Shown here: in pieces, positions 35,343 to 48,600 of the stretch
Layout of the letters: the number at the start of each line of letters is the position of its first letter
Position numbering within the stretch: position 1 is the stretch's first letter
NCBI RefSeq assembly: GCF_905220415.1
Contig: NC_059549.1
Coordinates: 6,572,001 to 6,636,000 of the forward strand
Length of the DNA stretch: 64,000 bases
Source: Colias croceus
Lineage: Eukaryota > Arthropoda > Insecta > Lepidoptera > Pieridae
Reading direction: 5' to 3'
Made by a program: the position numbers and the translations under genes
The notes under the pieces: model-generated
The model's database searches: none
Told to the model about the DNA's origin: nothing
The model's input: the letters and a program-made list of their open reading frames with translations, nothing else

Positions 35343-37580
35343 AATAGGTACTCTAATTAGTTACCAACTGTCTTTAATACTTAATTGTTAATTATTTTCA
35401 TAATTTAAATGGTACATCGCGTAGTCTACGAAATAATTAAAGTAATAAGAGAATAAAGATTTTTCTTATTGCCAACTAGACTTTTACCATAGCTTTTACG
35501 GCCCACGCGTTAATAGTAATAGAATAAGTTTATAATGTTTTTATCCGCAATTTTCTACGCCATAATAATAGTAAACAGGATACAATGAGCCGATAATCCG
35601 AGCTAACTTCGTATCAGCCTATACGTTATGCGGATGTGCCTTGTGCTAACATGTAGCTATATTGAATATCGATAGGCGATAACATAAAATTTTTATACTT
35701 TACGTATGACGTCATTCGAAGTATTATTGTGACGTCTAGGTTCTAGCAGCTCCAGCCTAAAATCAACTGTGCTAAAATAATTGTACATGAAAAGTGCCCA
35801 CAGGCAACATAAAGTATGTTTTGTTACAAACCTGCAGTAAGTAGTTAGTTAGACAAAATTTATTTGTTTAATTTAGACTTTACTGCACTGTGCATCTGCC
35901 CTACTTACTAATAATATTAATCAAGATATTATAAGTATTCCTAAATTATGTGAATCTCAAATCTCAATAATAGACAAAATCAAAGATAATGAACAACGTA
36001 CCTATCTTATCTGAGGTAGGTATATCTATCTATCTATGGTATATAAGTAGGTATCTTTTACGTTTTTGGATAGTGTAGTTAGATTATTTTGGCGAATGAA
36101 TACTAAACAAGTAATATAGGCATATTACTATCATATCATGATACATTTTGTAAGATAATCTAATCTAATGGCCACCTAATTACGGTAACTATATTTGTAA
36201 AGACACGCAAGCGGTAATGGTTACTAATGTATGTTGGTATTTAATGGATGGCTAACGATGTAGTCTTTGAATAATTAAGTAGATATTATGTAGGCAGATA
36301 ATATAATAAAAAAAAACAATGCGTAAATATTAAAGATAAATACCTTTAGGAAAAAAGTCGCCAATGAAGTAAAACTTTCAAGGACTCCAGCTAAAAGCTT
36401 TGTATCAAAATGAAACGGCCGAAATGTTTAACTTTTGCAAAGTTAATATGAATGACATGAAGTAGGTATGTATTTAGGTAAAAAGGTATATCAGAAAACT
36501 TAACATATCTGCAAATAAACCATGAATTTTCATAATAATAGCATTGATTATTTTGATCTTCAGGTCAGATCATCAGTGCCTAATGGCCTAAATAGTAAAT
36601 GTGTGTGCACCTTACATAGATACCATAATTTTAAAACGTTCAAGAGACCCATGATTCGGCTCTTATAACAAGACTAGCTGTAAACGGAAAACAATGGATT
36701 AATCGGCCTGAAATCAGATGTTATCTAATTCCTTCCTTCCTTCCCTTTCCAGGCCTTATTATCTTATTTCCATACTCTTTCGGAATCGGATAATGATAAT
36801 AATAAATATGACTCAAACTTTTTATTCAACTATTGTTTGTTGACCTAATTACAAGGTACCTACCGAGAGAGCCAGCTACTCTGTTTTAATGAATTCTCAT
36901 GACCAAAGCGAAGCTCTTTCATTTTCTGTGGCGAGATCCATTACCGCAACTTTGTGATTAACTTATAAACATCGGATATACAATAATACGAGTATATACG
37001 AGACGTACCTATATGAATCGAATCCAATCAAGATAAGCAGAAATGTAGGAGGTTGTGTGGAATAAACTTATTAGAGCAATATATTCACCTATGAACGTGA
37101 TTAAAAACATCCAATTTCATTCGATTGAAACACTTGATTATCAACGATGATATGAGAGTTTGTAATTGAATTTTCAAGCTTATAGAGAGCCATACCTACC
37201 TGTAGTTCGAACGAGATTTAATATCGAATAAATTGAATTTTCCACGGTAAACGTTGTTTTTGATGTTAATTGCATGAAAATCCATACTCGTATAATGTTA
37301 CGCAATTGAATAAAGCAAAATGAGAACGTTATAGTTTGTAATTTATTTGCGTAAATTGAATTTTATCAGTCATTAAAAAATCGGTACGTATGAAAGCGAG
37401 TGATTTTGAAAGTTGAATCCCATGGTTGTATCGTGATAGGTACCTAGGTACAATCAAAACATCCTGACCATTTTCATCAAGCTCATGAACAGTTTTATAA
37501 ATCAATAACAGCCTAAGATAATAAACAGCTTAATGAATATACAATATGTACCTAAATTATTAACAAAGTTTCTTCCACAG
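35343..37580. other. region upstream of channel exon 1a
   Basis: AT-rich with no clear element. A perfect TGACGTCA lies at 35707-35714. Exon 1a is preceded by an acceptor at 37580, so its true promoter and 5' UTR exon are further upstream and not located. Confidence 0.4.
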
Positions 37581-37591
37581 ATAAATAAGCG

Positions 37592-40500
37592 ATGAGGCTC
37601 GTGATGCCGGGCTGTGTGAGCCACGTGCGGAGCGTGCCGGCGCTACGCGTGCTCGTTCTTATTATGGCTATGGCTCTATATTTATCTATGGGTATGTATG
37701 TTTTACAATTAAAGTGATGTTTCTATATCGATTATTATTTAAAACACAGTACCACAATCTACCTTTGCCTACAGTATTTCTGCAACTGTGGTCTGTGACA
37801 TTTCCCGTACCTATACCTACAAGGCTACAATTATTAAAGTTTAATTAGGTATTTTAAAAAAGCTTAGCTGTAATAAAATTTTCTAAAATATTAGTAAACT
37901 TAAAGTAAATCCAAAATATCCTCACTTCTCCTCTGATATAAGTTTAAATTTTCTCTCGTTTCATTGCTTTATGTACCCAGCCTTATCTAGACACGCGGCA
38001 GCGTGTCAAGCCGAGTTCAAGCGAAGAGAACTGGCGAGCAGCAGCCGTGTGTATATTTACACGAACCATTTCGAGCCACTTTTCACCCCCTTATAACTCG
38101 AAAACTATTTAAGTTATATAAACCAAATTTGGTACATATCAAGAGGACCTCAAGATAAACAAGAACCTTAAATTTCATAAATACAGATTAAACAGTTGCG
38201 TAGATATTAATATCCAAAAATCGCAATTTTTAAGACTGACTGACTTATAGACATATACAAAACCTAACCCACTTCCAGATGACCTAGAAAGTTCAAATTT
38301 TGTAATCAACTAGGTAATAGTGAGTGTACAAAGGAAAAAATCAGAAAATACTGAATTTATTTGTATTTTTTTTTTTTTCAATGACATAAATTTTGTTTGT
38401 ATGGAAAAATGGAAAAGTTTAAAAAAATAGAAAATAGTATATTCACCTTACTAGTCTTAAAAAATAGATCAAAACTAATCAGTGGCCGAAAAAAATTTTG
38501 AAATCCATCAATAAATGACTGAGATATAGATTATTGAAGTTTACATATTTTAGCGCGAAACATTTGTAGATTCGATGCGCCTCTGACATCACACTCACTC
38601 GCGCTAGTATCGCTAGGGCGGATTACTTCGATTGCATGATTTCTTTATTCAAAACTGTTATTAAACGTAAAATAAAAGAAAATTGTAATAAAAATATTGC
38701 TCATACAGTTAAAAATAATATATAATTTTACATACATATTCACATTTATTTATTCTTTATTTAGTTTTAATTTCAGTGTAATGGAAGAAGGCTTCGTCGA
38801 AGGTCGAAATGATTTAATTTGCGTAATATTAATATGAGTGAAACATCTTTAGGCGCGTTTAGAGTAAAATTTCAAGATCGCGTCATGGCAATACCGTAAC
38901 GTCATGGAGTAAGGCGACGATTCTTCTACAACGATCTTTGCATCTTGGTAATAGTGTGTGTACAAATTCACGCTGGATGTTTAGAAAATCATGTAATCTT
39001 TTAAACAGAAAACGAGTTTAAAAAATTGCAGATAATGACGGGGCAATGTGCGCTGACATTCATAACATACAAGAAAATATAGAAAATACTAAACAAACCA
39101 TACAGAGAAACCGCAAGAAAAAAAAAATTATTTTCACAAAGCAAACAACTAATGACCTATTGAACCCCATAATTTGATGAGGCTAGTTTTACATACTGTT
39201 TATATTTTGTGAGGTTCTAAAAACTAGCCTCATCAAATTATGGGGTTCAATAGGTCATTAGTTGTTTGCTTTGTGAAAATAATTATATTATTCAAATTAA
39301 AAAAGTTATATTTTGGAATAAACATTGTTCTCTAAGGGAAAATAAAACAATTGAGTTTTCAGTCAACCTAAGAACTTAATACATCTTTGTAAATAAATTT
39401 CTGGACTGTCTGCAGAACTTGGCACACATTTAGATCTCATTTCTTTTTTTGGCAAATTAAGTCAACGATTGAACTCGGCTCCAATTTTTACATTTATGTT
39501 TTTGGTGGGATTTTGTTTACAATAAACCACACGATAAACAGTATTACAATGTGGGCAATCCTTCAACGTCTTTATTAACAGAATTCAATATACTCGCTTT
39601 TACAGCTTTAATTTAAATCAAATTTGTTTGAATTACTTCTTTCAACGGCAAAAAATACTAATCCTAGTGAGATGGAACATCCATTCAATTTTCTAGCTTT
39701 AAATTTCTACTAACATTTTATTTTTCATTCGTTAATGAATTCAGTATTATAATTGAATCATTTTAAACGTCTCCGTAATTCAATTTTGTTGGTAAGAGGT
39801 TTGCGATTCGCGAAGAGTTAGTAGCGTTGTATTTTATTGCTGCGAAGTACCTACTTTAATTCATTTATAACTTTCAAATTAAAAATATGAACCATTAAGT
39901 CTCTTAGGTTAATGAATGCATGAATTTTGTTAACTAATACATTTAACTTAGTTTGTAAGAAGAGTTAAATGTTTGTGATAATATTATTGTTTCATTTCTA
40001 TATGATAGACAATAATAAATAAATAAATTAACTAATAATAATTAACTAGCAGTATAATTAATAGGTACACAACTATTTCTTAACTATCTCTTAACCATTA
40101 TAGATTGTAAATTGTAACTATCTTATTATTATTTTAAGTTCCTAGATTACCCCTAAAAAATAAAAAAAAAACATATTTCTGAACATAATTTATGTAATCA
40201 AGCGTAGAGTGTCAACTATAATAGATTTAAAATCGAGTACGGGCGCAATTTTGTGCGAGATATTGGAACGGACGCGGAGAATTCAATTAACTGTGGTTCT
40301 GGCGTCACAGGGGGTGAATTAATTGGTGTACCGTTTACCTCCATCTAGCTCAAGAGCATAGACTCTATGGATTTTAAAACTGATTTTTTCATCACTTGCT
40401 AGTTTTCATTGATTTAAACAATTTATTTACTTTCGCATAAGTATGACATTTTCAAATCAGTTTCGTACGTACTTATTATACGATTTTCTTCTTATAATAT

Positions 40501-40772
40501 TCTACGACGTACTTAAGTCTTAACCATTATATGATTCAATTCTAATCCGTCAATCAAAATACGATAGGATTGGTGGATGAAGAGATGTACTTCGAAAGGT
40601 TAGCCGTTATAAGGATATAAGTAATAAGCTGTACTTAGAGTGTCTAAGACCTAATAATTTGTTCTAGGTGCTACAGTTTTCCAAGCAATCGAAGGACCTG
40701 TTGAAAAGGCAAGAGAGGAACGCGTGGAGATGGCGAAAAGTAATTTTCTACGCGATCATCCTTCTGTTACGG
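37592..40772 (+). CDS. alternative N-terminal exons (isoform A) of the two-pore K+ channel
   Basis: Exon 1a (37592-37691) encodes MRLVMPGCVSHVRSVPALRV followed by the helix LVLIMAMALYLSMG and ends G|GTATGT. Exon 2a (40668-40772) continues ATVFQAIEGPVEKAREERVE to HPSVT and ends in phase 1. It joins the common exon at 52075 in the same phase as exon 1b. Together they supply a short cytoplasmic N-terminus, the M1 helix and the first cap helix, and would give a 348-residue channel. An acceptor (TTCCACAG at 37580) precedes the ATG, so the leader is spliced. Confidence 0.8.
37985..38960. repeat. probable dispersed repeat in channel intron
   Basis: GC-richer segments such as ACACGCGGCAGCGTGTC and CCCCCTTATAACTCGAAAAC read like a repeat body of Lepidoptera type, but the ends are not resolved. 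Confidence 0.3.
39126..39284. repeat. perfect 65-bp inverted repeat with 29-nt loop
   Basis: The arms 39126-39190 and 39220-39284 are exact reverse complements by base-by-base reading, separated by 39191-39219. It lies in the intron between channel exons 1a and 2a. No flanking target duplication is seen. As RNA it would form a long perfect hairpin. Confidence 0.9.
39285..40667. other. channel intron, AT-rich
   Basis: Nothing further recognised in this stretch. Confidence 0.4.
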
Positions 40773-41308
40773 GTATAGTATCTTTTTATATATTTTCTAA
40801 TACTTACGTAGTTTGTTTTTGAAGTTTTCGGTAATAAAGAGTTCGACTATTGATACATCCCATGTGCACTACAATTTCACATTATTAGTATCTAAATAAA
40901 TAATATGTACATACATTAAATAATATACAATTATTAGATACCTATTTGGAGCAGATAAATATTATGATAAAGGTCACGTGCCGTAAACAAAGTAATTATG
41001 AGTGTATTATTTACACATTTACTACGATTGATAATATTTAGGTAAATATTCATTGACGATTATTAATGGGTTTTATATGTCATTTTGTATTTAATTTTCT
41101 ATCATTAATTCCTTGCTCTGAGACTAATTTATGTGAATGTTTGACTAAGTTTGGGTTATAGGTATATTCTATGTTACGCGCGGATTAATTTCGTGATTTC
41201 AGCAGAATTGTGTACTTAGTAGGTATACTAAGGTAGGTAAGTAGGTATAATATAATATGGAGGCAATTATAATTAAAAATTCGTTGTAATAACATAAATT
41301 TCATATTA

Positions 41309-41505
41309 GAAAATAAATGAACATTGATGCCCCGAAAATTAATATTTTATTATATAAGAGAGATAACATTATCGTCAATATTTTAAAATATTATTAGAGA
41401 GACGAGGCACTGATAAGATCAAACCTAATTAATATTAGACGATTCAATCTCAATTATATTCGTCTATTGAATACGTGGGAATGTTATCAATTCAACAATA
41501 ATAAT
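41309..41505. repeat. intronic block, copy 1 (after exon 2a)
   Basis: A segment of about 200 bp including AAATAAATGAACATTGATG, AGAGAGACGAGGCACTGATA and GACGATTCAATCTCAATTAT recurs at 43491-43700. It begins about 537 bp after the exon 2a donor. Confidence 0.75.
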
Positions 41506-42180
41506 AGTTACTCTTTAAAATCGCTTAGATGTGTTAAGTTTATTTTATGTATTATATTTAGTTATAGATATTTAATAAATAATTTATATTAAATTACAAT
41601 AAAAAACACTATATACCGCATATAATGACAAACACGTTAATGATTTTATAGCCATTTATTTATTTTCGTTCAGAGCCTTTAACAGCAGCTGACATAATTA
41701 ACTTATCATTTTTTGACGACGCATTTTCGAGCTTCGACTGTATTTTTTTTTTATTTTGTTATTAACTAATTCAATAAATATTCAATGTGTAACTTTAAAA
41801 TAACATCACATATCCATACTCGCACTGATAGCTATCTCACAAAATTAACCTTTCACGGACCCTTCTTTTTCACGCATGGTTAACACGTTCCACCAACCTA
41901 TGCTTTTATTTGCTATCATTACCAGATTTATACTTTCTTGAATTATATTTATTTTGTTATTTTAAATATTTATTCATTCCTTTCCTAGCTATTTAGTCTA
42001 TAATCTGCGTATAGGTACATACCTATAACTATTTCTTTAAATTCTGAAACAATTATTTTATTATTTCGTAAATTTACTATAAATTTTATAGTTAATAAAT
42101 AGTAACTGGTATTTCATATATTTTCTATATTTATTTTTGTTAAATAGTTTTTAATAGATATCTCAGAAAGCAATAATAAT

Positions 42181-42600
42181 TGAAGAATGCGCGTGCGCAA
42201 TCCCTCATGTCATTAGTAGTTTACGCTTTTTGTCAGTTTCGCTTCATTCAGTTATCGGACGTGGTGTATAACGGACGTTAACGTCGTTTCGTATAAACGA
42301 TAATTAGATTTTTCATTTCGTCATTTTAAAATGTATCAAGATGACGCCCAAAGTAATTCGCACAGCATATAAACCCTGTTCGTTGTTTTTCGAATCGAAT
42401 CATCCCAAAAGATTCTTCAAATACAGTTGACCGTAGCTACAGCCGTTACGAGTTTTTCTCATGTAACGGACATTAGAAAAAGTGTATGTTGACGTGTCTT
42501 AATTTGAAAAAGATTATATAATTTCGTGTTAATTCAGTGTATTTTACTTATGTTTTGGACATTTTTGTGACATTATTTCGGACATTTGTGAGTCGACTTA
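42181..42600 (+). promoter_or_regulatory. candidate promoter and 5' UTR for channel isoform B
   Basis: A perfect NRF-1/Ewg palindrome, TGCGCGTGCGCA, lies at 42188-42199. Initiator-like TCAGTT sequences follow at about 42233 and 42248, with GC-richer sequence (TATCGGACGTGG) downstream. No acceptor is seen before the ATG at 42635, so transcription probably begins here. Confidence 0.5.
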
Positions 42601-42634
42601 GTTGCGGTTGCAATTTAGAAGTACGATAACAAAG

Positions 42635-45600
42635 ATGGATAAGCCAAAGTATACGAGAATCCATTCCTATGGGAGTATGAGCTCTGCAAGAAGTGATGAC
42701 GATATGACCGTGCACAGCCAAGTATTCCCATACCAGAAGAAAATGATTGTGAAAAGGGAGATTTTGTATGAAGAAGAACATCCACCGTTCCAGCCGCTTT
42801 TCGCAACATCGAGAATTTTTGGGAAAGCTAGATTCGCGTGTCTATTGCTGATTTATGTAATGTTCTACGCAACATACCTTTTGTCTGGAGCACTAGTGTT
42901 TTCAGCATTAGAGACGCCGATGGAAAATCAAATAAGATTGGAAGTTATCCGTGCGAAGCAAGATTTTATGCTGAAAAATCCAACTGTTTTGGGTAAGGAC
43001 TTAGATAAAAGATATTCAAATTAACCTAAGTGAAAACTACTACTATTTATTATGTTACCGGCAAAAAGAAAACAAAATTAAACGAACTAGAAAAGGAAAG
43101 TTTTAATTAGCTTTCATAACAAAATGATACCCGTCACACGCTTGGTAATTATTGTGAATTTAGAAACGTCGCGTCGTTTTTATATTTCGAATATATATTT
43201 TTAACATTCTTTTATATTTACAGATTTACAGCTGCTATAAAAAGTGTTTTAATGACTTTTGATCGTTATTATTTTTATTAGTTAGGCACCTAACTACCTA
43301 TTAATTAAAAAAAAATATACAATAAACAGCATCAGCTTTGTATAGCTTAGAAGCTTATTATTAGCTCTAAAATCGGGAAAAAATTACTGGTAGGCACATT
43401 ACATATTATTAAATCTTTAATATAGGTACCTATTGAAAAAAGTTTTTTTTTTCAGTTTTAATATATATCATTCTCATTATTTCTCATAATAGAAAATAAA
43501 TGAACATTGATGACCCGAAAATTAATATTTTAATATCAGAGAGATAATCATTATTAGCATTATCGTGAATAATTTAAAATATTATTAGAGAGACGAAGAA
43601 CTGATAAGATCAAACCTAATAAATAAGACGATTCAATCTCAATTATATTCGTCTATCGAATAGGTACCTACGTGGAAATATTTTTAATTCAACAACTACC
43701 TACGTTTATTATATTCATGCTATGTGACTACATAGGACTACATAGATTAAGATGCACAGTCGTGCATCAGGGAAGTTTATATAAGAATTTCTAAGTCACT
43801 GGTTTAGAACGCGAGCTTTCTATCTGCTTAAAAGTTAAAAAGCTGTACGGTAAAAAACATATTTTACCTGGGTGCTCCTCACAAATAACAGTCTTTTATT
43901 TACTAGGGTTCCAGGTGAGGGTCTGCAGATAAAGGTTTATTTTTTATAGAGTTGGGAATGTAATGATCGTGCCTGGTTCTCTTCTCTAACGTAATATTAT
44001 GTTGGTAGTTAGGTAGGTATTATTAGAATTTCAAGCAATTAAGGAAAAAGTATATAATTTCCAAAGTAAATATGGTTCCATATTCCATACCTAATATACC
44101 TATTTCTAGTTCTTGAAAATATCTTAATGTTAATAAATGCTATAGATGTGGCTATAGAATAAAACACGATGATAATTTTTATAGATTATTATAAACCTGT
44201 TTCAAAGGTACAGCGCAACCAGTTTTATAACGTGGAACATCGTCCTTGTCTATGCGTCCAAGACTTGACTTGACGCTCGATATAAATTGAAAAATTACAA
44301 TATGTTAACCACATTCTTTCATTTACCTATTTATAAAAGCATATAAAATGATTGTTTTTTTTTTCTTTTGCTATGGTAATACAGTTTACAATTGTTTTTA
44401 AAATAAATATTTTAAAACTGAGTCCACAATATCACCGTCAATTTTAAATAATTCTAAATAGACATGAAATAGACAAGACAACACACAGCGTGGGTCATTT
44501 AACCGGTTTTTAATGATCTTGCAACAAAAACTAGAAACTAGTGCCACAGCCTATAGCATGCCATAAAATGAGGAAGGTGATCGCATAAATAAGTACAAAT
44601 AGAATGAATAATATTTTGTCTAGATTAGTATTAAATTTATTATGTTATTGGGTACGTTAGTAAAAATATTATTTGCTGGTGCTTGACTTCTCGAAAAATA
44701 TTCTCCTAAGTATGTCTCTATCTCTAAATCTAAAAAAGACGTGTGGCACTCGGGGACTGCCTCGGTAAAGCTATTGCATAGCATGCCTTCAAGCCACACG
44801 TCCGTGCCCGTCGGAGTGGGGAGTGTGAGGTTTTTTCGTTACGGAATTTCTCGATTCGGTCCCCGCGCTCAAGGCCCGCGATAGAAGCTATGCAATAGCT
44901 TAAAAATCAAATCCGAGATAATATCTAAAGGAACCATTTAATGCCATTTCGATAAGTTAAGTCGAGAATGGAGAATGTAGGTTCCCAATAATAACTTAAG
45001 AATGAAATAACTTTGAACAGAAAATTGAGTTTGGAAGTCAGGTGTGTCAGAATCACGGACCCTTCTCAAAACGTTATTATTCGATAGAATGCCTTTCAAT
45101 TGTAAGTAATGGAAGATTTCTTTTGAAATGGATTTCTCATGTTGTTTGAATGTTGAAGATGTAGGGTAATTGCGCCTGTTCGCGTCCACCTGCCTATTCG
45201 CGTCCATTTTGCGGACATATTTTAGAAAATTCACGAAAATAAGTGTACTTTAAGTAAAATTGTAATAAGAAAAATTTTCGATAATACCTCAATGTATAAG
45301 AGACATGCACACATATTCAAAATATGCCTGCGGACCGCCTATCCTATTAAAAAAAATTATTTAATTTAGGCTATTAAACGAGAGAGCTAAAACGCGCGGG
45401 ATTTTGAGAAAAAGAATAGTGCGCAGCGTCGCGCTTGACGGTAAGTATCTTATTGATAAATGTGAATTTTTGAATATGTAACTGTTTCTTTACTTTGCTA
45501 ACAAAACATGGAATAGTATGGATTATAAATCAACTTATTTCTTTTACAATTAATAGCAAAAATAAGGTGGACGCGAATTACTACACCGAATTTGTAAAAC

Positions 45601-48600
45601 TTCCATTTTGCGTCCACGGTGGGCGCAAACTATAACCCTTAGTGCATAACAATAGAACATATTGCGTCCACATTGTTTTTCATTACGTAGCAATGAATTG
45701 TTTGTTAAAATATGTAATTTAAAATAGATTGTAAATTTTTGACTAAGACCACATTAAAAATTAGCAAATTTTTATGCTATTTTTTACTTTGATATCCGTC
45801 CGTCTGTATGTCCGTCTGCTGGTCTGTCTTTCTGTCAAAACCCTTTTTCTCAGTAACGCGTGGAGGTATAAAGCTGAAATTTATATTGAATACTCAAATC
45901 TACGATCCCTTGAAGCAGTGAAAAAATCAAACTTAGAAGCCAAAGCAATCAAAAGATACAGCGGTTTATGCTGAAAATTTTCGCAAATTTCGACATTTGC
46001 AAGGGAATCAAAACCTACAGGGTACTTAACGTGAATACAGCCACTTGAAGTTTGGTACGAAGCAACGTCTTATAGCACAAATAAGGGAAACATTGAAAAA
46101 ATAATCATTTACAGTTAAAACATATGAAAAAAACAGGATAATACGGAATCCTCAGTGTGCGAGTCCCACTCGCATTTGGCCGGTTTTTATTAAATAACTA
46201 TATTCGTAAATAAATAATTTATTAAAATCTAATTTTTATTTGCATTTATCTGATAAAATATCACCCAATACACTCTTTATTCCTTTTCTAAGCTGGTGGA
46301 CGCGAACTGGTCCACGGGTGGACGCAAACTGGAATTTTTGGACGCGAACTGGGTAAAACGCCTAATTCTGCTATTTGTCTAGATAAATAAAAACCACATG
46401 ATATTTCCAACACAATTGAAAGTAAATCTTAAAATAGACTATGTAACGAACATGTTACATAAATTTTGTGTTGAAATTTGTTCTGAAACATTTTTATTTT
46501 CTCCTTCAAACTTTCCAACTGCACTAAGTGGACGCGAACAGGCGCAATGACCCTACATGACAGCTATGAAGAGAAACTTCGTAGTGCTTCGTATCGTAAT
46601 TATGAAAGGAAAGATTCGCTTACATTGTCTTTGTAAAGAGAATCCCATCAAAACTGTCAGAACTATTTTCAAGTGTCTTAAATAGAAAAAACCCAATGGG
46701 GATAAATTAATTCTTTAAAATAGGCACAACACATAGGTTTAACACATAGTAACATAGAAAGAACTTTAAGCACTACTGAACTTTCACAAATAATAATCTA
46801 CATTCTAACTCTCTTTTTTTGAGGAACGCTAATGCATCCCGGGGAAGGGGCCCGGCCGTGGCCCGTTCGTTATATAATTATATCAGTCTTCGCTGTCGGT
46901 GTGGAAGATTCTACCGCAAGATAATTATATTATCACGATTAATATTTTTGTAATACAATCGACAGTCGACAAACTGGCATAATGCCTTACCAAAAAAATG
47001 CTAGGAACTTCTAGATTTAAATTATATGAAAGACTACCAAGATCACGTGGACGCAGTCAATGCAGGCAGCGACCGATGACCATTATTTATTATTTTATTG
47101 CCCTGATAGTACTAATTAGTGTCATGTCGGTACATTCCGCTATTAATTACAACATATTACTTACCACAATATTACCGTTCCATTAAACTTTGCTTATATA
47201 ATTTAATTGTATCAGTTTTATCGTGGGTATAAGTAGATATCGATTCATAAATCTTATTTAACGCCCCCTATATTGTAATGATCTCGCCAATTGTCTCGGA
47301 TATTGTATGTCAAGTGATGTCAATATAATACCTATATATCTGTTACGGACGATGACACTTTGAAATGAATGTATGCCGAACACAAGAATTTTACACTTTC
47401 GTGAAATTTTGAGATACACAAAAAATATTTAGGTAAGTAAGGAATTCAATATTCATCAAAATGTCAATCAAACTATTCGGCAACGTCTCACAATTGTTTG
47501 CTAAGGAACAGTTTTTATTATAGTAGCAGACAAAAATCTAATTTAGAAGTTTAGAATTGGAATATACCTAATATTAAAAAAAAAATAAAACAAACAGAGT
47601 AATCAGTGTGTCACTCTGTTTTATTTTAATACAAAAGAAATTTCAATTGTTTCAATAGAATAAATTCTTAACTAATATTACCCTTATAATCACTCAATCA
47701 ACTCAACATTCATCGATCGAACAGAGATTCTAAAACATGATAGTTAAAGTAATATGTAGGGTACTTTTATAGTAGGTCAACTAGTAACACTGGCAATCAT
47801 AATTCATAAAGCTTTAATTGACCGCAGGCATCGTTATGTATGTGACACCTAGATTGAAGCACTTACTTCCTTGTGTTATTCTACACAAAATCGTAGTTCA
47901 TTTGACCCCACACGATCAAAGATATATCGAGTGAGCTAAAGTGGACCGTTGACCCCTATATATTTTACGTTATTGCTCTGCCCTCTGAGCTACTCACACC
48001 GACATGTTATATATTGTATGACGATATTACAAAGGAGCAATTTGTGGTGATAAAATTAACTGCATAATAGGGCTATCCTATTACAGTATCAGATGCCAAA
48101 TATGAATAAAGTGGGCATGACAATTTACTCTCCCAATTTTGTAGCGTTGATTTGCTATAAGTTTATAAAATAAAACCGGCCAAGTGCGAGTCGGACTCGC
48201 GCACTAAGGGTTCCGTATTAAGGGAACCCCCCTTAATATGTATATTTGTTTAATTTTTAGTATTTGTTGTTGTTATAGCGGCAACGGAAATACATCATTT
48301 GTGAAAATTTCTGCTTTCTAGCTATCACGGTTTATGAGATACAGCCTAGACATACAGGCAGACAACGAAGTTTCAGTAATAGGGTCCCGTTTTACCCTTT
48401 CGGTACGGAACCCTAAAAATGAGTCGCTCAAATAATACTCAATCACCAAAGAAGAGCTAAGTGATTGCAATCGCATGCATTCCTCTGATGGTAATTAGAT
48501 AAAAGAAACATCATTATTTATTATTGTTCTTACAGTGTGATGACGAACAGAGTGTAACACGCACATTCTTATCAGTATGTTATTAATCTATATCATTTGA

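Noticed and set aside
46840..46920. TATA plus initiator core promoter
   Set aside because: TATATAA to TCAGT spacing is only about 15 bp, too short for a working pair.
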